A stretch of 64,000 nucleotides of DNA, taken from Cryptomeria japonica (lineage: Eukaryota; Streptophyta; Pinopsida; Cupressales; Cupressaceae). This document shows, one piece after another, positions 32,270 through 43,195 of the stretch. The notes under the pieces were generated by a model. That model did not search any database, had not been told where the DNA came from, and saw nothing but the letters and a program-made list of their open reading frames with translations. A program made the position numbers and the translations under genes. The first letter of the stretch is position 1, and every line of letters begins with the position of its first letter. The DNA is taken from assembly GCF_030272615.1 (NCBI RefSeq), contig NC_081409.1:21268260-21332259 (forward strand). Direction: 5' to 3'.

Positions 32270-33686
32270 TGTTGGCATATGATGAACCGATATGATGATA
32301 ATGTATGTTTTCATTGATGTCAATAAGTGCAGGTGAACCGGTATGAAGATTGGAAGAAGTTGTTATTAATGTTCAAGTAGGAGAACCAGTATGAAGGGAT
32401 GAAGTGGACCAGTGTCAGGGTTTCACTAAGCGTGACTATCGGTTGGTAGTCTCAGCTCTAGGGTTTTCGATTTGGCAATCTAGCTTGTGTGATGCAACCA
32501 GTGACATTCTATAATGAGTTAGCTAAGAGATAAGGATGAGATCGAGATGTCACGTCAGTTTTGTGCACGTGAAGGATTTCCTTGAAGATCTTGCATGTGA
32601 AGATCGATTGCATTAAATGTCTACCTCGGGAATGAACATTCTTCTTAGCAGTATGTGAAGAGAGCATGATGGGTTACTGATTTCCATATGTGGTGAAGAA
32701 TGGACGATGCAGAATGACTTGTGATCTATTTGAGATTGTCTTATTCAATACAAAGAGTTTGAACGGTCAGGATTGGACCGCTTGTATTGTAAACTTAAAA
32801 TGTTTAGGTTTTAGGGTTTATGCTACCGACCTTATTGTTGTTTATAAGGTCGATGATGTTAGTTATTGTTTTTTGTTGGAAAATGTTGTGTTTGTATCCG
32901 AGTGATGAGATACTTGCTAGACCAGTGAGTGGAAAACTGCAGAGTGTGATTGCAGAGTAGAGGAGTTGAAAAGGATTTGCCTTCGCATGTAGTGTTGTTA
33001 TCAGATCAGAGCTTTACCTATTGTCTTCTAACCATTTCAATAGTAGATAAATCCCTTTATCGGGTAGCTTTAACAGGTTTGTTACAAATCCTCTAACCAG
33101 GTGACTCAAGATCATTGAGTTCTTCAAATCCTTTAGCGGGATAACCTTTAACAGGGTATATAGCCATCCCTTAATGCGGGTGATCTTTAATAGGATCGGT
33201 TCCTAACCAAACCTTATTGTAAAGTCTTTAACTAGACTAGGCTCCTAATAGACCGAGCTTCAAAAGAGTTCAAAAACAAGCTTGTGGGTATTCATCCCCA
33301 CCATGGTTTTTCCCATTTGGGTTTCCACGTGAAAAATTTGTGTCATGAGTTGTGCATTTTTCATATGTTGATTGAGCAGTCTTTCTTTAGGTGAATATGC
33401 ATGCAAAGCTAATGGTTATGGTATTACCGATACAACACATGCATGAGTATATTGGTGAAGTAGTTATCAAGTGTTGAATGTTATTTGAAGTATTCAGTTT
33501 TACTGGTTTAGCTGTCTAAAGTCTTACTGTGTTTAACCGGTATTGCCATGGTTTAAGTTCAGTGATGAAGACAACCAGTTAGCATTGTTTTAACTTGATA
33601 AGTTGTGGAGAAGTTTTTATATGTACTGATTCACCTCCCCCCTCTCAGTACCAATTAGGGTATTTGTTGTTCATCATTATTCATCA
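32270..33686 (+). repeat. 5' LTR of the second Ty1/copia element (1,417 bp)
   Basis: TGTTGGCAT to TTCATCA. It contains ttcattgatgtcaat near the start, a region with repeated tttaacagg/taacctttaa words (about 33040-33260) and a TTCACCTCCCCCC tract near the end. Confidence 0.95.
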
Positions 33687-33688
33687 AT

Positions 33689-33700
33689 TGGTATCAGAGC
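33689..33700 (+). other. Primer binding site, tRNA-Met type
   Basis: TGGTATCAGAGC begins two bases after the 5' LTR. Confidence 0.92.
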
Positions 33701-33760
33701 AACTCCAGGTCCTCAATGATATAAGCTTAACCGCTTGAGGTAAAAGATCATTCTTTAATT

Positions 33761-35071
33761 ATGAAGAGGGAAAGTCCTAAGTTCAATAAAGATAACTTCA
33801 AAATATGGAAGGACAGAATGAAGATTTATATCAAGAGTTTGGGTGCTCAACACTGGATTTATGTTGAGAATGCCTATGTAATCCCAACTAGCACTCTAAC
33901 CGATGATTAGAAAAAAGAAATTCAAGAAAATGGGCAAGTCATGCAAGCCCTTATTAGCAATTTGCCCAATATTGAGTTTATTGATGTACAAGATAAGGAC
34001 ACTCCTAAGGATGTATGGGACACACTGGAAACCATTTATGGCAGTGATTAGCATGTCAAGCAAGCCAAGGAAGAAAGCCTTAGAGGAAAATTTGAAGACA
34101 TGAGGATGGTTGAAGGAGAGACCATTCAGCAATATGGCATAAAGATCAAGACTGTGGTTGGAGATATCAAGAGCACTGGTGGAACAATTGATGATGCCAC
34201 TGTTGTCAGTAAAGTTTTGAGATCATTGTTACCGGTCTATGCAATCAGAGTTGCTGCTATTCAGAAGCTAAGGTCTATCGACAAAACCAAGGTATCCTTA
34301 GACACTATCATTGCAAAGTTAACTGCATATGAGTTGAATAGCTATGATGGCCGTGTGCAGAAGACCGAGTCAGCCTTTAGAGCATCTGCTGCACCAACCA
34401 GAAAAGGAAAATAAGTAAGTACCAGTTATGAATCCAAGCAATGTAGAGATATGGATGATGAAGAGATTCTAATGGAGTTTGAAGCTCTTTTTTACAAGAG
34501 ACTTCCAAAAGGCACCGGAAAATACAGAGGTAAGCTTCCTTTAAAATGTTTTTCCTGCAATAAGATAGGACATATAGTTGTTAACTGTCCTAACAATGAC
34601 AATAAGGATAAACCAGAGAGGTTTAGAAAGTATAAAGGAGGAGGTAGGAGAAATTGTCGTGTTGTAGTGGATGAAGTTATTATTGATGAAGAATCTGAGG
34701 ATGAAGAGAATGAGGACATAGTGTTTGTAGCTGTAAAGGAAGAAGTGTCTGACAAGAAATCCCTTGTCTCTCGCATTGACAACTCTAATGAGTGAATTAT
34801 TGATAGTGGGTGTTCTCAACACATGACTAGTGATAGGAGAAAGCTTTTGTCTCTGAAAGAATATGATGGAGGTGTTGTCCGGTTTGGCAACGATGCACCA
34901 TGCTTGGTGAAAGGTAAAGGATCCATCTCACTGAATGGAAAGAGCAGTGTGGATGATGTCTACTGGGTAGAAAATCTTAAGCATAACCTTTTGAGTGTTG
35001 CTCGGCTAAATGACAAAGGACTCATTTTGGAGTTCAAAGGTGGAGTCTGCAGTATAATTGGAAAGTGGTGA
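33761..35071 (+). pseudogene. gag, zinc knuckle and protease of the second copia element
   Basis: One phase from ATG 33761 to 35071 with in-frame stops near 33907, 34048, 34412 and 34793 and no frameshift. In order: a DUF4219-type start (FNKDNFKIWKDRMKIYIKSL); the UBN2 core with VLRSLLPVYAIRVAAI; CFSCNKIGHIVVNC (CCHC knuckle); an acidic linker; IIDSGCSQHMTSD (protease D-S-G); and the pre-integrase motif HNLLSVARLNDKG. Decay by nonsense changes only suggests a fairly young copy. Confidence 0.92.
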
Positions 35072-35745
35072 ACTTATTGCCACCGGTAAGCAAACCAGAG
35101 GTAGCTTGTTTCAGTTGAATGCCAAGATTAGTCAGTGTTTGATGGCGAAGTTTGATGACAGTTGGATATGGCATAGGAGACTATCATATAAACTTTGACA
35201 ATATTGTAAAAGCCAGTAACATCAAGGCAGTAAGAGGATTGTCTTTGCTGAACAAACAAAAGAATTCTTTGTGCAGAGAATGTCAACTTGGGAAGATGTC
35301 TTCCTCAACTTTCAAAGTAAGTCTTTTTTAGCAGAGAACTTACTTGATCTTGTGCACACCGATCCATGTGGTCCAATGAAAACTATAAGTATTCAGGGAG
35401 ATAGGTATTTCATGATTCTTACTGATGACTGCTCAAGAATGATGTGGGTCACATTCTTGAAAGACAAGTCTGCGGCATTTGGAAAGTTCAAAGCCTTTAG
35501 AGCATTGGTAGAGAAGGAAAGTGGTCAAAGGATATATGCCTAAGAACTGATCAAGGAAGTGAATTCACTTCTGATGAATTCAACATGTATTGTAAAGAGA
35601 ATGGTATCAAGAGGTAGTTGTCTGCCCCAAGGACACCACAACAGAATGGCATAGCAGAAAGGAATAACAGGACTGTAGTTGAAGCGGACAGAACAATGTT
35701 GATCCAAGGAAAGGTTGCTCACACTTTTTGGAGAGAAGCATCTAA
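35072..35745 (+). pseudogene. Integrase of the second copia element, C-terminal core deleted
   Basis: All three acids are present: VHTDPCGPM, LRTDQGSEF and QQNGIAERNNR. Phase changes occur around 35060-35270 and 35540. After FWREA at about 35742 the sequence jumps straight to LSKFDAKCDEGIF, whereas the sister element has about 55 residues between these points (28555-28720). That deletion removes the middle of the integrase C-terminal region. Confidence 0.9.
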
Positions 35746-37685
35746 GCAAGTTTGATGCTAAATGTGATGAAGGAATATTTTTGGTATATTCCACTAAGAG
35801 CAAAGCTCTCAAGTGCTACAACAATAAGACTCATAAAATTGTTGAGAGCATCAATGTCAGGGTTGATGAATCCTTTGAGAAACCTGAGGAAACCAGCAGC
35901 GAGCAAGTGGAAGATGAACTGGGTGTAGCCTTCTGGGAACCGATTAAGAAAGAAACAAGCAAAGACCCCAGTGTTCCTGTATCGGTAGAAGCTACAGTAG
36001 GTGAAGAAGAAGATGGAGAAGAAGAAGAAGAAGAAGAAGAGGGAAAGCAAGCAGAACCAGCTAGAGTCATTCCCATATATGTGAAACTACATCATGATCC
36101 GAAGCAAATCATAGGAGATAAAGATGCAGGGATACTCACAAGAAGAAAGGTGAAAGAAAACTCTTGCATGATTTCTGAATTTGAGCCTAAGACCACTAGA
36201 GAGGAACTTACCGATGAAGACTGGATAAAGGCAATGGAAGAGGAGTTGGACCAGATAGAAAAGAATGCAACATGGTCTTTGGTACCCAGACCGAAACACA
36301 AGAATGCCATAGGTATCAAATGGGTCTTCAAGAATAAGCTGAATGAAGAAGGCACAGTTGTAAGGAATAAGACAAGACTTGTATGCAAGGGATATGCTCA
36401 GGAAGAAGGAGAAGACTATGGAGAAACCTTTGCCCCAATGGCTAGACTAGAAGGTGTCTGAATGCTACTTGCATTTGCAACATTTAAGGGATTTAAGGTA
36501 TACCAGATGGATGTGAAGTCTGCATTCTTGAATGGAATCCTAGAAGAAGTGTATATTGAGCAACCGGATGGGTTTGCCTTATCAGAAGATAGTAACATGG
36601 TGTGTAGATTACACAAGGCCTTGTATGGATTGAAACAAAAACCAAGGGCGTGGTATGAACGGTTACACTCTCATCTTGTGAAGATAGGATTTTAGAGAAC
36701 AAGTGAGGACAGCAACATCTACCTGAAATCTAAAGGTGATCAGATTCTAATCTGTGAAGTGTTTGTAGATGACATAATCTTTGGAGGAGATGATGAAATG
36801 AGCCATGCATTTGCAGATCAAATGAAGAAAGAGTTTGAGATGTATCTAATTCGAGAGATAAAGTTCTTCGTTGGTCTACATACCCAGTCCAAGTATATCA
36901 AAGAGGTATTGAAGACCTATGGCATGGAGGAGAGCAAACCGGTTAGTACACCGATGGTGACCGGCTGTAAATTGACTAAGGAAGATGATTCAGCGTTGGT
37001 GAATGAGAAGGAGTACCAGTCAATGATTGGTAAGCTACACTATGTGGTACACAACAGACCGGATATTGCTTATGCAGTGGGCATTGTGGCATGTTTTCAG
37101 AAAAGGCCAAGAGAATCCCACTTGGTAGCAGTCAACAGGATTCTTAGATACCTGAAAGGGATATTTGATTATGGATTGCGGTATCCATACAATGGTGATT
37201 TTAATCTCAAAGTATTTACCGATGCAGATTGGGTAGGTAATGTGGACGACCAAAAGAGCACAACCGGTGGAGCGTTCTTTCTTGGTGGAAGACTAGTCTC
37301 ATCGACGAGTAAGAAGCAGAGTTGTATTTCCCAATCTACAACTAAAGCGGAGTATGTGGTAGCATTTATGAACTGCACTCAAGCAATCTGGATGAAACAT
37401 GTATTGGATGGTTTCAAAGTACCTATATCTGAACCGGTGAGTATATTTTGTGACAACACAAGTGCAATAAATATTTCCAAGAATCTGGTATTGCATGCTA
37501 GAACTAAGCACATTGAGCTCAAGTATCATTTTTTGAGAAAGAAGGTTCAAAACAAAGAGGTTGTATTAGAACATGTTTCCAGTAAGGAGCAGCTAGCAAA
37601 CATATTCACTAAGCCCTTACCGAAAACTACATTTACCTATTTGAGAGGTGAATTAGGGGTTCTGCCCCTTTATGAAGTGAATTAA
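35746..37685 (+). pseudogene. Reverse transcriptase and RNase H of the second copia element
   Basis: One phase from about 35715 to 37685 with two in-frame stops (about 36459 and 36693). After a poly-Glu spacer coded by a GAA run (about 36004-36042) come WIKAMEEELDQIEKN, LVCKGYAQEEGEDY, MDVKSAFLNGILEEVY, LHKALYGLKQKPRAWY and EVFVDDIIFGGDD, so the catalytic FVDD is intact. RNase H follows with FTDADWVGNVDDQKSTTGG, TKAEYVVAF, IFCDNTSAINISKN and LANIFTKPLPKTTF. This is the best-preserved polymerase in the window. It would need only two codon changes to be open, but it lacks an intact integrase upstream. Confidence 0.94.
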
Positions 37686-37957
37686 AAATGTGTGCTCCAC
37701 ATCAGTCAGGTACTATAGTGTCAAATCTTTCAGGGTTGATGTGTTGAAGGATGCTACTCCACAGGGGGAGCAGCATAGTGGAGAATGGAAGCGTGTGCCT
37801 CCGCTTTGGCATTGTTGTCAAAGGGGGAGAAGATATCTGATGTATGGGGGAGAAGATATCTAAAGTAATGAAGATATATATTATAGTTGCACGGGTCTAT
37901 GTTGTTTATACTTGCAATGCTACACTGAGTATTGCCATCAATGCCAAAGGGGGAGAT
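37686..37957 (+). other. 3' internal region with repeated polypurine-type tracts
   Basis: cagggggagcag (about 37760), CTTTGGCATTGTTGTCAAAG running into ggggagaag (about 37803), another tgggggagaag near 37844, and ATTGCCATCAATGCCAAAG running into ggggaga (37930-37956) next to the 3' LTR. The last is the expected plus-strand primer. Confidence 0.85.
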
Positions 37958-39374
37958 TGTTGGCATATGATGAAGTATGATGATAATGTATGTTGTCATT
38001 GATGTCAATAAGTGCAGGTGAACCGGTATAAAGATTGGAAGAAGTTGTTATTAATGTTCAAGTAGGAGAACCGGTATGAAGGGATGAAGTGGACCGGTGT
38101 CAAGGTTTCAGTAAGCGTGACTAAGGAATATTTCTCAGCTCTAGGGTTTCCGATTTGGAAATCTATCTTGTGCGATGCAACCGGTGACATTCTATGATGA
38201 GTTAGCTAAGAGATAAGGATGAGATCGAGATGCTACGTCAATTTTGTGCACGTGAAGGATTTCGTTGAGGATCTTGCATGTGAAGATCGATTGCATTAAA
38301 TGTCTACCTCGGGAATGAACATTCTTCTTAGCGGTATGTGAAGAGAGCGTGATGGGTTACCGATTTCCATATGCGGTGAAGAATGGACGATGCAAAATGA
38401 CTTGTGATCTGTTTGAGATTGTCTTATTATATGCAAAGTGTTTGAACGGACAGGATTGGACCACTTGTATTGTAAACCTAAAATGTTTAGGGTTTCAGGT
38501 TTATGCTACCAACCTAATTGTTGTCTATAAGGTCGATGATGTTAGTTATTGTTTGTTGTAGGCAAATGTTGTGTTTGTATCTGAGTGATGAGATACTTGC
38601 CAGACCAGTGACTGGAAAACTGCAGAGTGTGATTGCAGAGTAGAGGAGCTAAAAAGGATCTGCCTTAGCATGTAGTGTTGTTATCGTATCAGAGTTTTAC
38701 CTGTTGTCTTCTAACCATTTCAATAGTAGGAAAATTCCTTTACTGGGTAGCTTTAACAGGCTTGTTACAAATCCTCTAGCCAGGTGACTCAAGATCATTG
38801 AGTTCTTCAAAACCTATAGCAAGGTAACCTTTAACAGGGTTTCAACCTTTAACAAGGTATATAGCCATCCCTTAACCGAGTGATCTTTAACAGGATCAGT
38901 TCCTAACAGAACAATATTGTAAAGTCTTTAACCAGGCTAGGCTCCTAACAGAGCGAGCTTCAGAAGAGTTCAAAAACAAGCTTGTGGGTATTCATCCCCA
39001 CCATGGTTTTTCCCATTTGGGTTTCCACGTGAAAAATTTGTGTGTCATGAGTTGTGCATTTTTCATGTGTTGATTCAGCAATCTTTGTTTAGGTGAATAT
39101 GCATGAAAAGCTAATGGTTATGTATTACTGATACAACACATGCATGAGTATATTGGTGAAGTAGTTATCAAGTGTTGAATGTTATTTGAAGTATTCGGTT
39201 TTACTTGTTTAGTTGTCTGAAGTCTTACTGTGTTTAACCAATATTGTCATGGTTAAGTTCAGTGATGAAGACAACTAGTTAGCATTGTTTTAACTTGATA
39301 AGTTGTGGAGAATTTTTTATCACCCCACCCTCTCACTACCAATTAGGGCATTTGTTGTTCATCATTATTCATCA
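37958..39374 (+). repeat. 3' LTR of the second Ty1/copia element (1,417 bp)
   Basis: Same ends as 32270-33686. The equal length is a coincidence: this copy gained a short duplication (tttcaacctttaacaaggt, about 38850) and lost bases in the terminal C-rich tract (about 39318). Confidence 0.95.
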
Positions 39375-41688
39375 AAGTGATGTGTTGACATAGAGTACTC
39401 AAATCAGCCAAGTGAGTGGTTGTCAACCGGCAAGATGATGGCCAGTGCACAAGCAAGATGGCAAAGGTGCTTGAGCAGTTGTTTGTGATGAAGAGGCGAA
39501 ATTCTATCAAAATCACACCAACACAAGAGGAGAAGGATGAACAGGAGATCAATATACTGTGAAGTTGCAGAACAGCAGGACTCCCACTGGATGAAGATGC
39601 AGACATCATGAGAAACAATGACTGACAGTGAATGTGCCAACACCAAATCACATGTGCATGTTTGAAAGTTTGTTGCACAAACAAGGAAGCCACATGAGTG
39701 CACTGCAGGATGTAGATTACAAGGACTCACTCCCACCGATAAGTGGAACTTATCTCCTATTATGCATATGTGCATCATAAATCCATGAGATAAGGTGCAT
39801 GAGGCACAGGCAGGTGTTTGAAGGCTCACAACGGATCTACCAGTCAATCAAACGAATTCCTCAAGTGCATGAAATCAGAGATATGCACTAGACTGTCTGA
39901 GAAAGCATGTTGAGATGCCGGTAGAGATGAAGAGTGATGAGTTTGTCACTTTAACAAACCGGTAGAGATATGGTCAAAGCTGATCAGGGAGAAGGCAACG
40001 CTAAGCAGATGCAATCAGAGGAAAATGGTCGGACTAAAGATGAAGTCTGATGAAGGTTGATGGCATGGTGTTATCAAGAGGGTTTTACCGATATGAGTGT
40101 TCACCGGTAATATGGACAAGGTGTCAATGCAAAAGACTCCCCATCTGATGAAGATGTGCATAAGGCAGGTTAGCAAGAGTGATGCCCGATTGAGTAGTTC
40201 ATCGGAAGAGAAGCAAAGTGCAAGGTGGATGAAATACCGGCTTGAGGGTTTAACCGACAGGATTAGTAAATCAGCAGAAGAGAAGAACCGGTTGAATGTT
40301 TGGACTGTGATACTTGAACTAACACACAAATCCAAGTTGGCAGTTGGTCGACTTGGATGCCATGAGGAGATGAAGTGGAAAGCATGCAAAGATCGGAGGA
40401 GTGTGGTTTAGAGATAGGTGTCTCTACTCTTGTGCATTCAATATGGATCTCGTGATTTATGGATCGGGTCAGAAGAGTGTGGCTCGAGGAAGTATGAGCG
40501 ACAAAGACAAATCAGAGAGTTGTTGGCATCTAGATCAAAGCAAGAAAGTCAGTCTGCGAGAAGACCTCGAGAAGGAAACCACCGAAGTATTAATGGCGGT
40601 TTGGCAGATGTAGGTCAAGATGAAGAGCCATGTTTTCTATATTTAGAAAACATGTATTGGAAGGGACGACAATGGTGGAGATGAACAGTTGGTTGTCTGG
40701 GAGATCAGATCGAACAAAATATGATTGGATTTGGTTTGCCTCGAGGTTGATGAGGAAACCCTAACCGCTCAATGTTTGAATTGGTTTTTGGCGGGAAAAC
40801 CAAGCTATAGATATGCAAGCCAAAACCAAAGATGATTGCCGCTGGATGAGAGAGTAGTGTTGTTGAAGAGAAGATAGTGTTGTTACGAAGTGATTAAGTG
40901 TTACATCTGCATGTGAGAGCAGAGAAGTGTGAGGGAGAACCAGGTAGAAGAGTTCAACCGGTATCCGTGCAGAACCGGTAGTGTCCATACCGGCAGAGCA
41001 AAAGAGAAGGAAGACACATAACCGGCAAAGTATAGTACCAGTAAAGAGCAGAGCAGAGAGAAGGAGATCCAATAGAGCAGAAAAGAGGAGAGATGAACCG
41101 ATAGAGTTTACCGGTAAGCAAAGCAGTAGTTGAGAGCAGCAAAAGAGTGAACCAGTGCAGTAGAGAAGGTGTATCACCAGCAAAGAGAGGTATATGAGAT
41201 GGTTACAAGATTCACTTGTAACAAAAGTATTAATTTTGTATTTGAAGTTGTCTTTGCGAACACTAAGTTGTAGCTCGGTGTAGGGTTTGTAGCTCCTTTG
41301 GGTTGTAGCCAATAAATCTGTTAGGGGTTGTTGCTCCTTGGGTTGGTGTCCTAAATCAAGGGTTGTAGCCCATAAACAAGTTGGGAGTTGTAGCTCCTTG
41401 GGTTGGTTCCCTAAACATTGTAACAGAGTTTTGATTGTGCGGCTGGATTGGAGCAGTAGATTCCAGTAGCATTGTTCACCGAGGTTTTTCCCATCTTGGG
41501 TTTTCCTCGTACATACTGGTGTTATGTGATGTTCCCTTGTTTGATTGTATTTGTGTAGGTCTCCCCACTAACCGGTAAGTTTGTTTTAAGTTAGATCTAA
41601 TAACCGATATGCTCACATAGGTCAGTTAAAGGGAAAAAGATTGAGAACCACTAATTCACCCCCTCTTAGTGGTGCATTGTGTCTAACA
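39375..41688 (+). repeat. 5' LTR of the gag-only element, right part
   Basis: It continues the LTR after the duplicated aagtg; 39375-40095 aligns with 44992-45715. The rest (to GTCTAACA at 41688) has no counterpart because the 3' LTR is truncated. It carries a run of related units with gttgtagctccttgggttg (about 41274-41420) and a TTCACCCCCTCTTAGTG tract near the end. Open frames inside it (for example 40761-41312, minus) have no recognisable domain. Confidence 0.9.
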
Positions 41689-41690
41689 AT

Positions 41691-41703
41691 TGGTATCAGA
41701 GCC
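41691..41703 (+). other. Primer binding site, tRNA-Met type
   Basis: TGGTATCAGAGCC begins two bases after the LTR end. Confidence 0.92.
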
Positions 41704-41761
41704 TAGGTACCCTATTTATAAAGTTTTCTCTCGTTTGGGTAGTTTCTGACTTAAGGACACA

Positions 41762-43195
41762 ATGGTTTCTTTAGTGTCAATCCATGCTCATGTGTTTGAT
41801 GGTTCAAACTATTCTATTTGGAGCTGTAGAATGGAAGTCCACCTATCCTCTCTAGGGTTTGATGTATGGATGTCAATTGTTAATGGTATCCCTAGGAATG
41901 TCAGTCCTCCCACCGGATCTAAAGAAGAGAGAAGATGCATGCGCAATGAAGAAGCCATGAAGGCTATATTCAGTGGGCTCACCGGTGATATCTCCTCACA
42001 GATGGATAAGTGTAGATCGGAAAAAGGTCTATGGGATAGACTAAAAAAGCTTTGTGGAGATGGACCCTGCACTGTTGGATCAACTTGTGAGAGTGAGAAG
42101 AACACTGCAGCAAATACATGTGCAGATGACAGAGGCATATCAGAGTGGTGCAGTAGCAATGGTGATGAGGAGACTCATCTCTTCATGGCCCATGAGATGG
42201 ACATTGAGAATCACACATCAAAAGGGGATAATGCAGATAAATCCCACCAGTATGATGTCTTTAGCAGTGACCTTGAAGAAGATGAAGAGGAAGGAGACAA
42301 GGTGGATAGATCTAGCCGGCAAGATCTATTTGGAAATGATGATGAAGAAGAAGAAGATGCAGAAGAAGATCTTGAATGTGAACTGGTCAGTGCACTAGAA
42401 GAGCTGCCAAATGTTAGAAAGGAATTTAAAGGGTACAAAGACTCAGTTCATGAAGAATGCAGTTGGTTGAAAATATGCCTTAAAGAATCAAATGATAACA
42501 TCTCCATATTGGCATCTCAACTAGAAGAGGCAAAAGGATTAGCTGGTGAGTTGAAATTAGTCTTTGATGCTAAGGAGAAAAGATGTGAGGATCTCTAGTT
42601 AGAGGTAGAAATAAAGGACAGAGAGTGTCAGAAGCTGAAAGAGGAAATGGATAATCTGAGGAAAGACCTTGAGAAGTGAAAAAATGAGCGCAAGGCAAGG
42701 ATATGGTATGATGGCAGCATTGAGGCTTTGGACAAAATTTTGAGTCAGCAAAAAAAATCCAAGGATACCAAAGGATTGGGATGTGCTGCCGGTGAATGCT
42801 CTGCAAGCAAGGCGACCTCCCCCAAAGATATTCAATTTGACTCCTCAAATTAAAATGGAAAAGGGAAAATAGGAGAACATACCTTTTCCGGAAGCAAGGA
42901 CATGAGAAGACAGCAGAGAAGACCTTCTACCGGCAGAAGACAAATAAATGCTACCAACCACAGGGCAACACAAGTGTGCAAGGAGAAAGGATCAGATGGA
43001 GAAAATGCAAAGAATGAACGACCCAGGATCCATCCTCACAGAAGGAGAAATGGAGATGCTAGACCGGTAAGATATCCCCATGCATGGAAGAACAAATTTG
43101 TAAGTCATATGCCATCCTTTACCGATTATTGCTTTGTATGTAATGCTTATGGTCATAGAGCAGAAGAATGTAGAAAGAGATCAAAGAAGGAATAA
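41762..43195 (+). pseudogene. gag of the gag-only element: DUF4219 start, acidic middle, zinc knuckle
   Basis: One phase from ATG 41762 to 43195 (about 478 codons) with stops near 42596, 42677 and 42851. The start VFDGSNYSIWSCRMEVHL and the following LWDRLKKL are typical of copia gag. The UBN2 core is short or replaced by a very acidic stretch (about residues 160-215, runs of Glu and Asp) and a coiled-coil-like part. A basic region then leads to CFVCNAYGHRAEEC, a perfect CCHC knuckle. The acidic insertion and the lack of a protease are unlike the two autonomous copia gags in this window. Confidence 0.87.

Larger units (their letters stand above)
32270..39374 (+). mobile_element. Second Ty1/copia element, inserted in the LTR of the gag-only element
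   Basis: Two LTRs of 1,417 bp each start TGTTGGCATATGATG and end ATTATTCATCA. The aagtg duplication is present at 32265-32269 and 39375-39379. The sequence around 44985-45010 in the other LTR of the host element is the unoccupied version of this site. Domain order is gag, protease, integrase, RT, RNase H. It has the better-preserved RT of the two copia elements here but carries in-frame stops and an integrase deletion. Confidence 0.95.

Noticed and set aside
35742-36388. Several minus-strand frames rich in Ser and Phe
   Set aside because: They are antisense shadows of the GAA-rich copia RT region.
40761-41312. 183-codon hydrophobic frame on the minus strand
   Set aside because: It lies within the 5' LTR of the gag-only element, has no recognisable domain, and its Leu/Ser/Cys composition reflects the antisense of purine-rich DNA.
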